Positions 25,838 through 34,556 of a DNA stretch of 64,000 nucleotides are shown here, piece by piece. Location: NCBI GenBank assembly GCA_902500755.1, contig CABVRV010000004.1, forward strand, positions 20,712 to 84,711. The letters are read 5' to 3'. Origin of the DNA: an uncultured Nitrospira sp. (GTDB lineage Bacteria; Nitrospirota; Nitrospiria; Nitrospirales; Nitrospiraceae). Positions within the stretch are counted from its first letter, which is position 1, and each line of letters starts with the position of its first letter. The position numbers and the translations under genes are program-made. The notes beneath the pieces were generated by a model. It was not told where the DNA came from. It was given only the letters and a program-made list of their open reading frames with translations, and did no database searches.

Positions 25838-28156
25838 ATGCAAGCCAAGCCCGTAACTCCAAACGTCCAGGAGTTGCAACAAAAAGTCGAGCACGCGGAG
25901 CATATCAAACGCATTACCACTCAGATTCATGCCGCCAACAATCTCGATCAGATCCTGCTCGATCTGCACAAGGACATCCTCAGTTTGTTCGATGCGGAAG
26001 ATTTGACCCTCTTCGCGTTCGATGCGGAGAAGAAAGAGATTTTCTCTAAGGTTCCGCACATCGACGGCGTCGAAGAAGTCCGTATTTCCATTACCGAACA
26101 AAGTCTGGCCGGTTTCTGCGCCAAGTATCTGCGCCCCGTGAACATCGCCGACGTCTACAATATCGCGGAGCTCCAAGCCACTCACCCGTCTCTGATTCAT
26201 GACACGTCTTACGATAAACGGACCGGATTCAAGACCAAACAAGTTCTCACATACCCGATCGTCGCCGACAACAAGTATTTGATGGGAGTGCTCCAACTTC
26301 TCAACAAGAAAAGCGGGAGTCGCTTTACTCGAAAAGATGAAGAGGCGGTTGATGAAATTGCAAAAGCGCTTGGGATTGCGTTCTTCAACCTTCGAAAGAT
26401 ATCCAAGAAAACTCCGACCAAGTTTGACCTTCTGGTCAGCAATAGCCGCATCACTCAAAATGAGCTTGACCAGGCCATCGTCGACTCCCGAAAAGGGATG
26501 AGCGATCTCGAAAGCATCCTGATCGAAAAATACAAGGTTCCAAAGATCGATATCGGCAAATCGCTCGCCCAGTTCCATAAATGTCCCTATATCGAGTACA
26601 GCGAACGCACCATCGTCGATGTCGAGTTGTTGAAGAATCTGAATGTCGATTATCTGAGAAAAAACCATTGGATGCCGCTCAAACGCGATCGCACGGCTAT
26701 CGAAATTCTAACCGACGACCCGGGCGACCTTGACCGCGTTCAAGATATCAAACGAACATTCCCCGGACTCAACATCCGCTTCGCGGTCAGTCTCCGCCGA
26801 GACATCTCACAGTTTCTCGGCTCAGCAACTGGACAGAGCGACGTCGGGGGACGCAAACTCGACGAAAACGTGTCAGATATTCTCGGTGAACTCGTCACTG
26901 AAGCCCAGGCAGAGGCCATGGAGGACTCCTCCGGGGGCGGCGGACTGGATGAAAACGACAGCGCGATCGTCCGTCTGGCCAATCAAATCATTGCTGACGC
27001 CTACCGTCAAAATGCGTCGGACATCCACATCGAGCCTTATGGAGAAAAGCGTGAAACACTGGTGCGCTTCCGCGTCGACGGGGAATGCTTTGAATATATG
27101 AAGATTCCCCAGAGTTACCGCCGTGCGATCGTTTCTCGACTCAAGATCATGGCCAGTTTGGACATCGCCGAGCGCCGCAAACCTCAGGACGGGAAAATCA
27201 AGTTCAAGCTAACGGAATCGAAGGAAATTGAACTCCGCGTCGCGACACTTCCCACCGCCGGATACAACGAAGACGTGGTCATGCGTATTCTCGCCGCAAG
27301 TGAGCCGCTACCTCTCGATAAGATGGGATTCTCTGAGCGGAACCTCAAAGTGTTGAAAGAGATATCCGAACGGCCGTACGGTATCATTTTGTGTGTCGGT
27401 CCGACCGGGTCAGGAAAAACGACGACTCTTCACTCGGTGCTCGGCAATATCAATACTCCAGATATCAAAATATGGACTGCCGAAGATCCCGTCGAAATTA
27501 CCCAATATGGTCTTCGCCAAGTGCAGGTTCAGCCGAAGATTGGCCTCACATTTGCGACAGCCATGCGCGCATTTCTCCGCGCCGACCCCGATGTCATCAT
27601 GGTGGGAGAAATGCGAGATAAGGAAACGGCGGACACGGGTATCGAAGCGTCGCTGACCGGCCACCTGGTGCTCAGTACGTTGCACACGAACAGCGCGGTT
27701 GAAACGGTCACGCGTCTCCTCGACATGGGCTGCGATCCATTCAGTTTTGCCGATGCCATGCTGGGCGTTCTTGCACAGCGGTTGGCTCGTAGGATCTGCA
27801 AAGAATGCAAAGAGCAATACATCGGAAGCAAAGAGGAGTATGAAGAAATCCGATTAGGCTACAACCCTGAGTATTGGGACAAGCTCGGCATCAAGCAAGA
27901 TAATACGTTCCGGCTTTCGCGTGGGAAAGGCTGCGAGACATGCAATCGATCCGGCTTCAAAGGACGAGTCGCTCTACACGAACTCCTGTTGGGCACGGAC
28001 CAAATGAAGCGAATGGTGCAACAGAAAGCACGCACTGAAGACATGCTCAAGACCGCACTCGAAGAGGGGATGACAACACTCGTTCAAGACGGCATTCACA
28101 AAGTCTTGCAAGGTCATACCACATTTAAAGAAGTTAAAGCGGTCGCGATCAAATAA
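25838..28156 (+). CDS. GspE/PilB-type secretion ATPase with N-terminal GAF domain
   Basis: The 772-residue protein has three parts. Residues about 15-190 are a GAF domain (LDQILLDLHKDILSLFDAEDLTLFAFD, then ITEQSLAGFCAKYLRPVNIADVY). About 200-330 is the T2SSE/MshEN-type N-domain (ITQNELDQAIVDSR, LNVDYLRKNHWMPLKRD). About 380-772 is the motor ATPase with GPTGSGKTTT (Walker A), TAEDPVEI (Asp box), VIMVGEMRDKETA (Walker B), GHLVLSTLHTNSA (His box) and a zinc-type tetracysteine (CKECKEQY, CETCNRSG). It is a hexameric assembly ATPase for type IV pili or type II secretion. The fused GAF domain is not standard for PilB and suggests regulation by a small ligand. No pilus structural gene is in the window, but two PilZ genes lie just downstream on the other strand. 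Confidence 0.92.
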   Translation: MQAKPVTPNVQELQQKVEHAEHIKRITTQIHAANNLDQILLDLHKDILSLFDAEDLTLFAFDAEKKEIFSKVPHIDGVEEVRISITEQSLAGFCAKYLRPVNIADVYNIAELQATHPSLIHDTSYDKRTGFKTKQVLTYPIVADNKYLMGVLQLLNKKSGSRFTRKDEEAVDEIAKALGIAFFNLRKISKKTPTKFDLLVSNSRITQNELDQAIVDSRKGMSDLESILIEKYKVPKIDIGKSLAQFHKCPYIEYSERTIVDVELLKNLNVDYLRKNHWMPLKRDRTAIEILTDDPGDLDRVQDIKRTFPGLNIRFAVSLRRDISQFLGSATGQSDVGGRKLDENVSDILGELVTEAQAEAMEDSSGGGGLDENDSAIVRLANQIIADAYRQNASDIHIEPYGEKRETLVRFRVDGECFEYMKIPQSYRRAIVSRLKIMASLDIAERRKPQDGKIKFKLTESKEIELRVATLPTAGYNEDVVMRILAASEPLPLDKMGFSERNLKVLKEISERPYGIILCVGPTGSGKTTTLHSVLGNINTPDIKIWTAEDPVEITQYGLRQVQVQPKIGLTFATAMRAFLRADPDVIMVGEMRDKETADTGIEASLTGHLVLSTLHTNSAVETVTRLLDMGCDPFSFADAMLGVLAQRLARRICKECKEQYIGSKEEYEEIRLGYNPEYWDKLGIKQDNTFRLSRGKGCETCNRSGFKGRVALHELLLGTDQMKRMVQQKARTEDMLKTALEEGMTTLVQDGIHKVLQGHTTFKEVKAVAIK

Positions 28157-28365
28157 CGTTTGACTCGCCCGATTGCCACCTCGAGCTCCTGAAGGAGGCC
28201 TGCTCACTTTTCGCCTACCACCGTGTCCTATGCCGTCCCACTGAGTATGAGTGAGGCCCTGAACGATAAACCCCATCAGACTAAGCTTGAGCATGCGAGC
28301 GTCGATCGTTCAGCACCTTCGGCGCGATCGAGACTATCAGGGGAGCAGCATGTAGCCTGATAGAG

Positions 28366-28764
28366 TTAGGCTGCGACCATGGGTCCGGACTTGGACTGGC
28401 GGGTCATAAAGCTCTGGATATGTTTATTGTCGCTCGGAGATAAGGCCTCAAACTCCACGCCGTACGTGTGTTCTTTTCCCCACCTGACGGTGGCGGCTTC
28501 GATAACCATGGATCCCGCCTGATGAGGCAATCGCAACCTCATCGCGATTCGGTCTCCAGGCGTGATCGCCGCTTCCGTCATGACACGGGCGCCTTTTGTA
28601 GACACATCGTAGACAATCCCCAATCCCTGCTCGACCGCTCCCTTCCTCATCCGACCTACACGTGCCAGCAAGCAGGGAAAGGGAGCCGAGACACGTACAC
28701 GCGGATGCTTGCGCAATTGTGGGGTACTTGGTCCACTGCCGGTCCGAAGGTGTAGATCATCCAT
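28366..28764 (-). CDS. PilZ domain protein
   Basis: The 132-residue protein is essentially one PilZ domain: RKHPRVRVS carries the R-x3-R part and YDVSTKGARV the D-x-S-x2-G part of the cyclic di-GMP-binding motif, so binding is expected. The following beta-strands (RIAMRLRLPH, VRWGKEHTYGVEFEAL) complete the barrel. It is the second of two PilZ genes separated by five bases, so they are co-transcribed, and it converges on the GAF-PilB gene. It probably adjusts the same motility or secretion machinery, though this is inferred from position only. Confidence 0.88.
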   Translation of the reverse strand: MDDLHLRTGSGPSTPQLRKHPRVRVSAPFPCLLARVGRMRKGAVEQGLGIVYDVSTKGARVMTEAAITPGDRIAMRLRLPHQAGSMVIEAATVRWGKEHTYGVEFEALSPSDNKHIQSFMTRQSKSGPMVAA

Positions 28765-28769
28765 GTGGT

Positions 28770-29150
28770 TTACTCTTTCTCTATATCTGAGACGTTCATG
28801 TACTCAACCAACTGCCTCAAGGACGATTGCGAAAGTGCTCTGAACGCAAGTCCATGGAACTGATAATTCGTCCAGCACACGGTGGCCACCGCCACATCAG
28901 CGGGAAGACTACCCTTGGTCAGCCGGAGTGTGAGAGAAACCTGGTCGCCCGGCTTGATGACCGCGTCGGTGCTCACGCATAGGCCGTGTAACGACAGGTC
29001 ATACACCAGACCAACGTCATGAATCGGTTTTTGAAACCACCATCGAGGCGCTAGAGAAGCAAGTGAGCAGCTGAAAGGTATGGAGATGCGCACTCGGGAG
29101 TATCGCCGAACTTTGTGACGGACCAGCTCCGGCTGCTGAATCGTCTGCAT
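28770..29150 (-). CDS. PilZ domain protein (first of a pair)
   Basis: The 126-residue protein is another single PilZ domain, with RRYSRVRISIPF (R-x3-R) and VYDLSLHGLCVS (D-x-S-x2-G) both intact. It is similar in layout to its downstream neighbour (VGLVYDLS against LGIVYDVS) and the two are probably tandem paralogues. Its ATG lies six bases after a perfect 12-bp inverted repeat; the only good ribosome binding site, GAGGT, is inside the near arm, which suggests control of translation or a protein-binding site. It lies 64 bases downstream of rhlE. Confidence 0.87.
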   Translation of the reverse strand: MQTIQQPELVRHKVRRYSRVRISIPFSCSLASLAPRWWFQKPIHDVGLVYDLSLHGLCVSTDAVIKPGDQVSLTLRLTKGSLPADVAVATVCWTNYQFHGLAFRALSQSSLRQLVEYMNVSDIEKE

Positions 29151-29155
29151 GCCAA

Positions 29156-29192
29156 TCTACCTCGTGAAATATACTGTATCTCACGAGGTAGA
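29156..29192 (-). promoter_or_regulatory. Perfect hairpin covering the ribosome binding site of the first PilZ gene
   Basis: Twelve-base arms at 29156-29167 and 29181-29192 are exact reverse complements, with a 13-base AT-rich loop. On the reverse strand the arm nearer the gene contains GAGGT, eight bases before the ATG. In RNA this would hide the ribosome binding site. The loop contains the small palindrome ATACAGTAT (reverse strand), so a DNA operator is an alternative reading. Confidence 0.55.
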
Positions 29193-29214
29193 TTTTGCGA
29201 ACTATTTTCGAACT

Positions 29215-30501
29215 TTAAGGACGCATGGCCGCCGAAGCATTACGTGTGGATGGTTCAGCATGCGCGCCTCTTGAGTTCGGACGACGGAAACGTCCGGAGC
29301 CCTTCACGTGACTGGGCGAAGAACGATCATTCCGACGGAAGTGGCTGACTCCGGCATGCGCAGCCGATGACGGAGCACTACTCCCAGGAGCGAGCGGAAC
29401 TGCATGTCCGAGTAGCCGCTCAATATCCCGAAGCTGCCGCTGGTCTTCGCCGGTCACAAAACTCGTGGCGCGACCGGTCATCTTCATCCGAGCCGTGCGG
29501 CCGATGCGGTGCACGTAATCTTCCGGACAATTCGGTAGATCGAAATTGATCACGTGGCCGATGTTCGCCACGTCGATGCCTCGGGCGGCAATATCCGTCG
29601 CAACCAGCACGCGGAATGACCCGCGTTTAAAGCCCTCTAATGCGGCACGCCTCTGCGACAGACTCCGGTCTCCGTGCAATACCGCCACTCGATGCCCGGC
29701 ATGACCCAGCATGCGTCCCAACCGATCGGCCCTGTGCTTCGTCCTGGTAAAGACCAGCGCGGTATCCTGGTCGGCCCCTAAGAGAGATAAGAGAAGATCG
29801 GACTTGTCGGCATGCGATGTATGATGCACTGCTTGAGTCACTCCGTCAGCGGTCGTGGCTGATGGTGCCACCATGATGCGAATAGGGTTGTTGACGCTGG
29901 CTTGAACCAACCGAGCCAGATCCGCCGGCAGCGTGGCCGAAAAGAGCAAGGTCTGCCGCTCCTCCGGCAAGGCATCAAGGATCTGATTGATTTGAGGCGC
30001 AAAGCCCATATCCAACATCCGGTCTGCCTCGTCCAACACCAATATCTTGATGGACGACAACAAAATCGTGCCGTTCCACATATGATCAAGAAGTCGACCC
30101 GGCGTCGCCACCAGAATGTCCGGTCGCTGTCGCAAGCCTCGCACTTGGGCTTGCATGTCTGCGCCTCCCACGATAACGGTCGCAGAGATGCGCCGACTCC
30201 GCCCAAGTTTCTCAATCGTGGTCAGAGTCTGCAAGGCGAGCTCACGCGTCGGCGCTAGGATCAACGCTTTCGGCTGCCCTTTTGGTACGGTAGACAGCCG
30301 TTCAATCATCGGAATCACAAACGCCGCCGTTTTTCCCGTGCCGGTCTGGGCGCATCCGATCACATCGCGTCCCGCCAGAGCGGGAGGGATGGCTTGTTCT
30401 TGAATAGGAGTTGGTGAAGCAAACCCGGCATCAGCCAGGTCGTGTAAAAGAGCCTCGGATAAACCGAGGGCGTGAAAATTGCGGGGAGCAGACGTATCCA
30501 C
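29215..30501 (-). CDS. rhlE: DEAD-box RNA helicase, RhlE-like
   Basis: The 428-residue protein has the complete motif set: FASPTPIQEQAIP (Q motif), AQTGTGKT (I), PTRELALQ (Ia), VLDEADRMLDMGF (II), LLFSATLP (III), LVATDIAARGID (V) and YVHRIGRTARM (VI). The C-terminal tail of about 55 residues is basic and low-complexity (HFRRNDRSSPSHVKGSGRFRR), as in RhlE, and probably binds RNA. It unwinds short RNA duplexes in ribosome assembly or mRNA decay. Confidence 0.93.
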   Translation of the reverse strand: MDTSAPRNFHALGLSEALLHDLADAGFASPTPIQEQAIPPALAGRDVIGCAQTGTGKTAAFVIPMIERLSTVPKGQPKALILAPTRELALQTLTTIEKLGRSRRISATVIVGGADMQAQVRGLRQRPDILVATPGRLLDHMWNGTILLSSIKILVLDEADRMLDMGFAPQINQILDALPEERQTLLFSATLPADLARLVQASVNNPIRIMVAPSATTADGVTQAVHHTSHADKSDLLLSLLGADQDTALVFTRTKHRADRLGRMLGHAGHRVAVLHGDRSLSQRRAALEGFKRGSFRVLVATDIAARGIDVANIGHVINFDLPNCPEDYVHRIGRTARMKMTGRATSFVTGEDQRQLRDIERLLGHAVPLAPGSSAPSSAAHAGVSHFRRNDRSSPSHVKGSGRFRRPNSRGAHAEPSTRNASAAMRP

Positions 30502-30729
30502 TAAACTATCCTTTCAGTTTGATCGCATTATGACGGGATCAGAGAACCGAGGGGAGAAACAACCGGGCTGGGTGTAGCTCCAAACTGGACCTGGTCGCGA
30601 TGCGATCGCGAAGTCCGTTATGGTTGAGCATTTCCTCGCCGGACTACCACGAGCGAAATGCAGGGTAACCATAACAGTACTAGGAACCTCCCGTCAACTC
30701 GTCCATCAATTTCTGTCATCGTGCTCTTG

Positions 30730-30749
30730 TATAGGCCGTTCGACCTATA
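30730..30749. promoter_or_regulatory. 20-bp palindrome upstream of the KimA-like gene
   Basis: TATAGGCCG (30730-30738) and CGACCTATA (30741-30749) are reverse complements apart from one pair, with TT in the centre. It lies 53 bases before the ATG of the potassium importer gene, in a 301-base gap (30502-30802) that holds no other feature I can support. A dimeric repressor could bind here. No c-di-AMP (ydaO) riboswitch was recognised. Confidence 0.4.
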
Positions 30750-30802
30750 GTCGCGGTCATCTTAGCATTCACCCACTGGTAGGTTTATGCGATAATCCTC
30801 CC

Positions 30803-32617
30803 ATGATTTTGAAACGCTGGCTCGTCGGCGACCCACTGAAGACTGCCCAGGCAAGGCATGAACGGCTTTCCAAGACCATCGCCTTGGCTATCTTCTCATC
30901 GAATGCCATTTCCTCCGTTGCCTACGCGACGGAGGAGATTTTGCTCGTACTGGTACTCGCTGGCGCTGCTGCAGTTGCCTGGTCGATCCCCGTCAGCCTG
31001 GCCATTCTCTTCCTGGTCCTTGTTCTAACAATCTCCTATCGCCAGATCATCTACGAATATCCAGAAGGAGGCGGTGCGTATGTCGTCGCACGGTCGAACC
31101 TGGGCGATCGTCCGGCCCTGGTCGCAGCAGCGGCACTGATGATCGATTATGTCTTAACTGTCGCCGTCAGCGTGGCGGCTGGCATCGCCGCACTCACCTC
31201 GGCCATCCCAGGCCTGTTCATCCATCGAGAAGCCTTAGGGCTGGTCGCCATCCTGTTCATTGTGGTGATGAACTTACGAGGGGTTCGCGAATCAGGCAAG
31301 TTTTTCGCCGTACCGACGTATTTTGCCATAGGAGGGCTCGGCCTTCTGGTCATCGTAGGAACCATTCGGTCTCTCTCTATTTCCGGTGAAATCCCTCCCC
31401 CCTCAAACATTGTCGAGACGGAAACCCTTACATTGTTTCTAGTGCTTCGTGCCTTTGCTGCAGGCTGCGCAGCCGTCACCGGTATGGAAGTGATTTCGAA
31501 CGGAGTGAAGGCCTTTCGCTCACCCGAATCCAAGAATGCCGCAACCACCATGGTCTGGATGTCAACCATCCTGGCATCACTGTTCATGGGCATCAGTTGG
31601 ATGGCCTATCACTATGGAATCCTGGCCAAACCTGATGAAACGGTGGTTTCTCAACTGGCACGTGTCACGTTCGGCAGCGGCGCTATCTACTATGCTGTGC
31701 AGATCGGCACCATGGCCCTATTAGTCCTGGCCGCAAATAGCGCTTTCGCGGGCTTCCCCCACCTGGCATCGATTCTGGCGCGAGACAGCTTCATGCCTCA
31801 TCAGATGGCGACGTTCGGCGATCGCCTCGTTTTTTCGAACGGCATCATTATCCTTGGGTTCTTTGCCTGTCTTCTGCTCATTCTCTTTCAGGGAGACACG
31901 CACGCGCTGATTCCCCTATATGCGATCGGCGTATTTGTGTCATTTACCCTCTCGCAGGCGGGCATGGTGAAGCGATGGCTCGTCAAGAAGGGACCACACT
32001 GGCAGACCAAGCTAATCGTCAATGGAGCCGGCGCTGTAACAACCGGCATCGCGACGATTATTATCGCCAGCACCAAGTTCATCCAGGGTGCCTGGATCGT
32101 CTTCCTTCTGATCACAATCCTTCTGCTTATGTTTCAAGGGATTCGCTCCCACTACAAAGCCGTCGCCGAACAAATCGCGCTCGACCGTCGAGGAGAGCGT
32201 CCGCCCTTGCCAAGGCGCAATATCGTCATCATCCCGATCAGCGGTTTGAATCGTGCCGTGGTCCGTGCGTTGGATTACGCAAGAAGTCGGCCCGGCGAAA
32301 TCCGTGCCGTGTTCGTCGATGTTGATCCCGAAGAAAGCGCCAAGGTCAAAATCCAATGGGCGCAATGGGGAGGTGGCGTGAATTTGATTGCTCTCTCCTC
32401 TCCTTACCGATCAGTTCTGGGATCGTTGCTGGATTACGTCGAGGAAGTACTTGAAAAAGACCCGAATACCTGGGTGACTGTCGTAATCCCGGAGATTCTT
32501 CCCGCGAAGTGGTGGCAAGGCATCCTGCACAACCAACGAGCATTGCTGCTGAAAGCAGCACTACTCTTTAAAGACCGCGTCATTCTCACCGACGTTCCGT
32601 ACCATCTGACACGATGA
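30803..32617 (+). CDS. kimA: KimA-like APC-superfamily potassium importer
   Basis: The 604-residue protein aligns by eye along its length with Bacillus KimA (YdaO, 607 residues). Its N-terminus is GDPLKTAQARHERLSKTIALAIFSSNAISSVAYATEEIL. Later segments include SYRQIIYEYPEGGGAYVVA, KPDETVVSQLA and IPLYAIGVFVSFTLSQ. The soluble C-terminal domain ends ILHNQRALLLKAALLF and VPYHL. KimA is a proton-coupled high-affinity K+ importer with 12 membrane helices and a cytosolic C-domain. The ATG at 30803 is the natural start; the longer frame has no similarity. It overlaps the following gene in an ATGA. Many databases would call it a generic APC amino-acid permease; I favour potassium from the overall match. 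Confidence 0.8.
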   Translation: MILKRWLVGDPLKTAQARHERLSKTIALAIFSSNAISSVAYATEEILLVLVLAGAAAVAWSIPVSLAILFLVLVLTISYRQIIYEYPEGGGAYVVARSNLGDRPALVAAAALMIDYVLTVAVSVAAGIAALTSAIPGLFIHREALGLVAILFIVVMNLRGVRESGKFFAVPTYFAIGGLGLLVIVGTIRSLSISGEIPPPSNIVETETLTLFLVLRAFAAGCAAVTGMEVISNGVKAFRSPESKNAATTMVWMSTILASLFMGISWMAYHYGILAKPDETVVSQLARVTFGSGAIYYAVQIGTMALLVLAANSAFAGFPHLASILARDSFMPHQMATFGDRLVFSNGIIILGFFACLLLILFQGDTHALIPLYAIGVFVSFTLSQAGMVKRWLVKKGPHWQTKLIVNGAGAVTTGIATIIIASTKFIQGAWIVFLLITILLLMFQGIRSHYKAVAEQIALDRRGERPPLPRRNIVIIPISGLNRAVVRALDYARSRPGEIRAVFVDVDPEESAKVKIQWAQWGGGVNLIALSSPYRSVLGSLLDYVEEVLEKDPNTWVTVVIPEILPAKWWQGILHNQRALLLKAALLFKDRVILTDVPYHLTR

Positions 32618-33699
32618 GTGTGGACGGTAAGAAGTTCAAAGTGAAAAGGGTCAAGTTTGAAAACCGCCTCTTCTCTCCCCTACTTAGTAGCTTTTTAGCT
32701 TTTGCACTTGTCACAAGTTTCCTGACCGAGCAACCGTTCGCCTTCAAAATCACGGAGCCGGCGGAAGGAGCCAAGTTGCCCGCTGGAAACACCGTGATCG
32801 CGCATGTGGATCTTGGGAAGGATACCGGCATCATCAAGGTCCGCTACTATTGGTATGGTGAGCAAGACGAAGCCCTGGTCGAACAAGACGATTCAACCGC
32901 CAGTGGCTCGATCGTCGTCCCGGTCGCGATGGTGGGAACAGCTGGACAGGATCCGCCCTTTGGCGGACCACTGAGCGTCCCACAGGACGGTATCGGGCCT
33001 ATGCGACTGTTGGCAGTGGCCGAAATCTCGCGTGGACGATTGGGGACAAGATCCATCTTCGATGAAGTGATCGTTCAGGTTGAACCCGCTGCTGCTCTCA
33101 CGGCCATCGACTTTGAGACGGATAAGCCATTGCAGCTCGGCCGATCGGGACAGTCCTCCGCGTTCGGCCATGTTGACTCACTCGGCAAGATCTTTGAACT
33201 TCCGGTCGTCGCCGACTTTGCCGACAACGTCACGCGACGGATCAGCACACCGGCCAGCGGCACCACCTATGAATCTTCCAATCAACAAGTCATCAAGATT
33301 TTACCCGGCGGCTTACTTCAGATTGTCGGCAACGGTAAGACGACCATTACCGTCAATAACCGTAGCAAACAAGGCTCCCTCGATATTGGCGTGAATGTGA
33401 ACGATGAACCGAACGAACCGCCGATCGCCGATGCCGGCCCGAACAAGACGGCCAAGGCCGGTTCCAGAGTGAAGCTGAGCGGGCTGAAGAGCAGAGACCC
33501 TGAAGGCGAAGCGCTCTACTATAGCTGGAGCCAAGTGCGCGGCAGCAAGGTTTCGCTACTCGACGCCAACAACTCCGAAGCCTCCTTCCTCGCGCCGGCG
33601 GTCTCAGAGCCGCGAACGTATCGTTTCAAGTTGCGTGTAACGGACAAGAAGGGAGCCGACTCGTTACCGGCGTTTGTAGACGTGACAGTGGAGCCTTAG
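32614..33699 (+). CDS. Secreted Ig-like/PKD-type domain protein
   Basis: The 361-residue protein starts by ATGA overlap with the potassium importer. A hydrophobic segment (FSPLLSSFLAFALVTSFL, residues about 20-38) acts as signal or anchor. The first beta domain (about 43-155) begins FKITEPAEGAKLPAGNTVIAHVDLG, like a Bacterial Ig domain. The second (about 165-270) has the VVADFADNVTRRIS ... SSNQQVIKILPGGLLQIVGNGKTTITV pattern of BIG2 domains. The third (about 275-361) is a PKD/K319 domain: NEPPIADAGPNKTAKAGSRVKLSG, LYYSWSQVRG, YRFKLRVTDKKGADS. All are surface adhesion or scaffold folds. The 3' end (33553-33670) is repeated in decayed form at 34437-34556. Confidence 0.72.
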   Translation: MSVDGKKFKVKRVKFENRLFSPLLSSFLAFALVTSFLTEQPFAFKITEPAEGAKLPAGNTVIAHVDLGKDTGIIKVRYYWYGEQDEALVEQDDSTASGSIVVPVAMVGTAGQDPPFGGPLSVPQDGIGPMRLLAVAEISRGRLGTRSIFDEVIVQVEPAAALTAIDFETDKPLQLGRSGQSSAFGHVDSLGKIFELPVVADFADNVTRRISTPASGTTYESSNQQVIKILPGGLLQIVGNGKTTITVNNRSKQGSLDIGVNVNDEPNEPPIADAGPNKTAKAGSRVKLSGLKSRDPEGEALYYSWSQVRGSKVSLLDANNSEASFLAPAVSEPRTYRFKLRVTDKKGADSLPAFVDVTVEP

Positions 33700-33829
33700 A
33701 AGCGCGAAGCCTTGTTCTCCCTCGCAGGTCATGCCGACATCCCATCTTCCTCAAGTACAAAACTCATTGATCCCCGAACAAATACTCCATATAATACTAC
33801 GCGTTAGTAACCACATAAGGTAGTAAATT

Positions 33830-34072
33830 ATGGGAGCCATTGCGGTATCGAAGAAAGAAGAGCAGCAGATCGAGCGTCTTCGGAAGGAACTGCGTATTCC
33901 GACAAAGGCGGGAGTGCTTCGAATGGCGCTGAAGACCCTCGAACACCAGACTGCGGAAGAGCGGTTACGGCTTGAGATCCGCGAATCGGTCCGGCGCTGC
34001 GCGGCAGCCGACAAACGAGAACATCGAGAGCTTGCTCAGGCTGCAGTAGGCCGCCGGCTTTCAGACGACTAA
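33830..34072 (+). CDS. Putative antitoxin of a PemK/MazF module
   Basis: The 80-residue protein is highly charged. It starts MGAIAVSKKEEQQIERLRKE, followed by IPTKAGVLRMALKTLEH, which looks like a ribbon-helix-helix DNA-binding unit (a strand then two helices). A charged helical tail (ERLRLEIRESVRRCAA) could embrace the toxin. It ends at TAATG, sharing one base with the toxin start. Assignment rests mainly on size and position. The upstream 130 bases are AT-rich (ATAATACTACGCG) and could hold the promoter. Confidence 0.72.
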   Translation: MGAIAVSKKEEQQIERLRKELRIPTKAGVLRMALKTLEHQTAEERLRLEIRESVRRCAAADKREHRELAQAAVGRRLSDD

Positions 34073-34416
34073 TGCAGATCAAGCGCGGCCACCTGTACGT
34101 GGTGGATTTCAACCCACGAGTCCGCACCAAACCCGGAAAGTTGCGACCGGCCTTGGTCGTGCAGTCCGACCTCGTGAATGAAGCCGGCTACCCTTCCACC
34201 ATCGTCATTCCAACAACCAGCAAACTCGTGGAGGATCCTGGAATTTTGCGATTCCGTCTTTCTAAAGGAGACGCAGCCCTCGACTGTGACAGCGACTTGC
34301 TGTTGGGACAGCTGATCGCAGTAGCCAATGAATCGTTCCATAAAGAGATCGGCAGTCTACCTCAAAGTATGTTTGAAGAAGTCGAGCGGCGGATCAGAGT
34401 CATCCTCGGCCTGTAA
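34072..34416 (+). CDS. PemK/MazF-family toxin (mRNA interferase)
   Basis: The 114-residue protein has the PemK/MazF signature: IKRGHLYVVDFNPRVRTKPGKLRPALVVQSD, with the conserved R-P-x-(L/V)-V, then STIVIPTTSK and LLGQLIAVANES. The family cleaves mRNA at short sequences. No truncation is visible, so it should be active with the preceding gene as its antitoxin. The module sits between the Ig/PKD gene and a remnant copy of that gene's 3' end. Confidence 0.9.
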   Translation: MQIKRGHLYVVDFNPRVRTKPGKLRPALVVQSDLVNEAGYPSTIVIPTTSKLVEDPGILRFRLSKGDAALDCDSDLLLGQLIAVANESFHKEIGSLPQSMFEEVERRIRVILGL

Positions 34417-34436
34417 CGCCTCATACAGCGTCCTGC

Positions 34437-34556
34437 TGCTCGATGCCAACAACTCCGAGGCTTCCTTCCTTGCGCCAACGGTCTCAGAACCTCGAATCTA
34501 TCGATTCAAATTGCGCGTGACGGATAAGAAGGGAGCTGACAGCCTACCGGCGTTCC
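34437..34556 (+). pseudogene. Remnant of a second copy of the Ig/PKD gene 3' end
   Basis: About 118 bases repeat 33555-33670 at roughly 80% identity by eye and encode LLDANNSEASFLAP, YRFKLRVTDKKGADSLPAF in one frame, with no start and no upstream domain. The differences are mainly at third codon positions, which means the copy evolved as coding sequence before decaying. It is not a fresh duplication. After the match, the next about 190 bases (34557-34749) hold nothing I can support. Confidence 0.75.

Noticed and set aside
28334-28363. Eight-base inverted repeat near the end of the second PilZ gene
   Set aside because: Short stem with a 14-base loop and no T-run; not convincing as a terminator.
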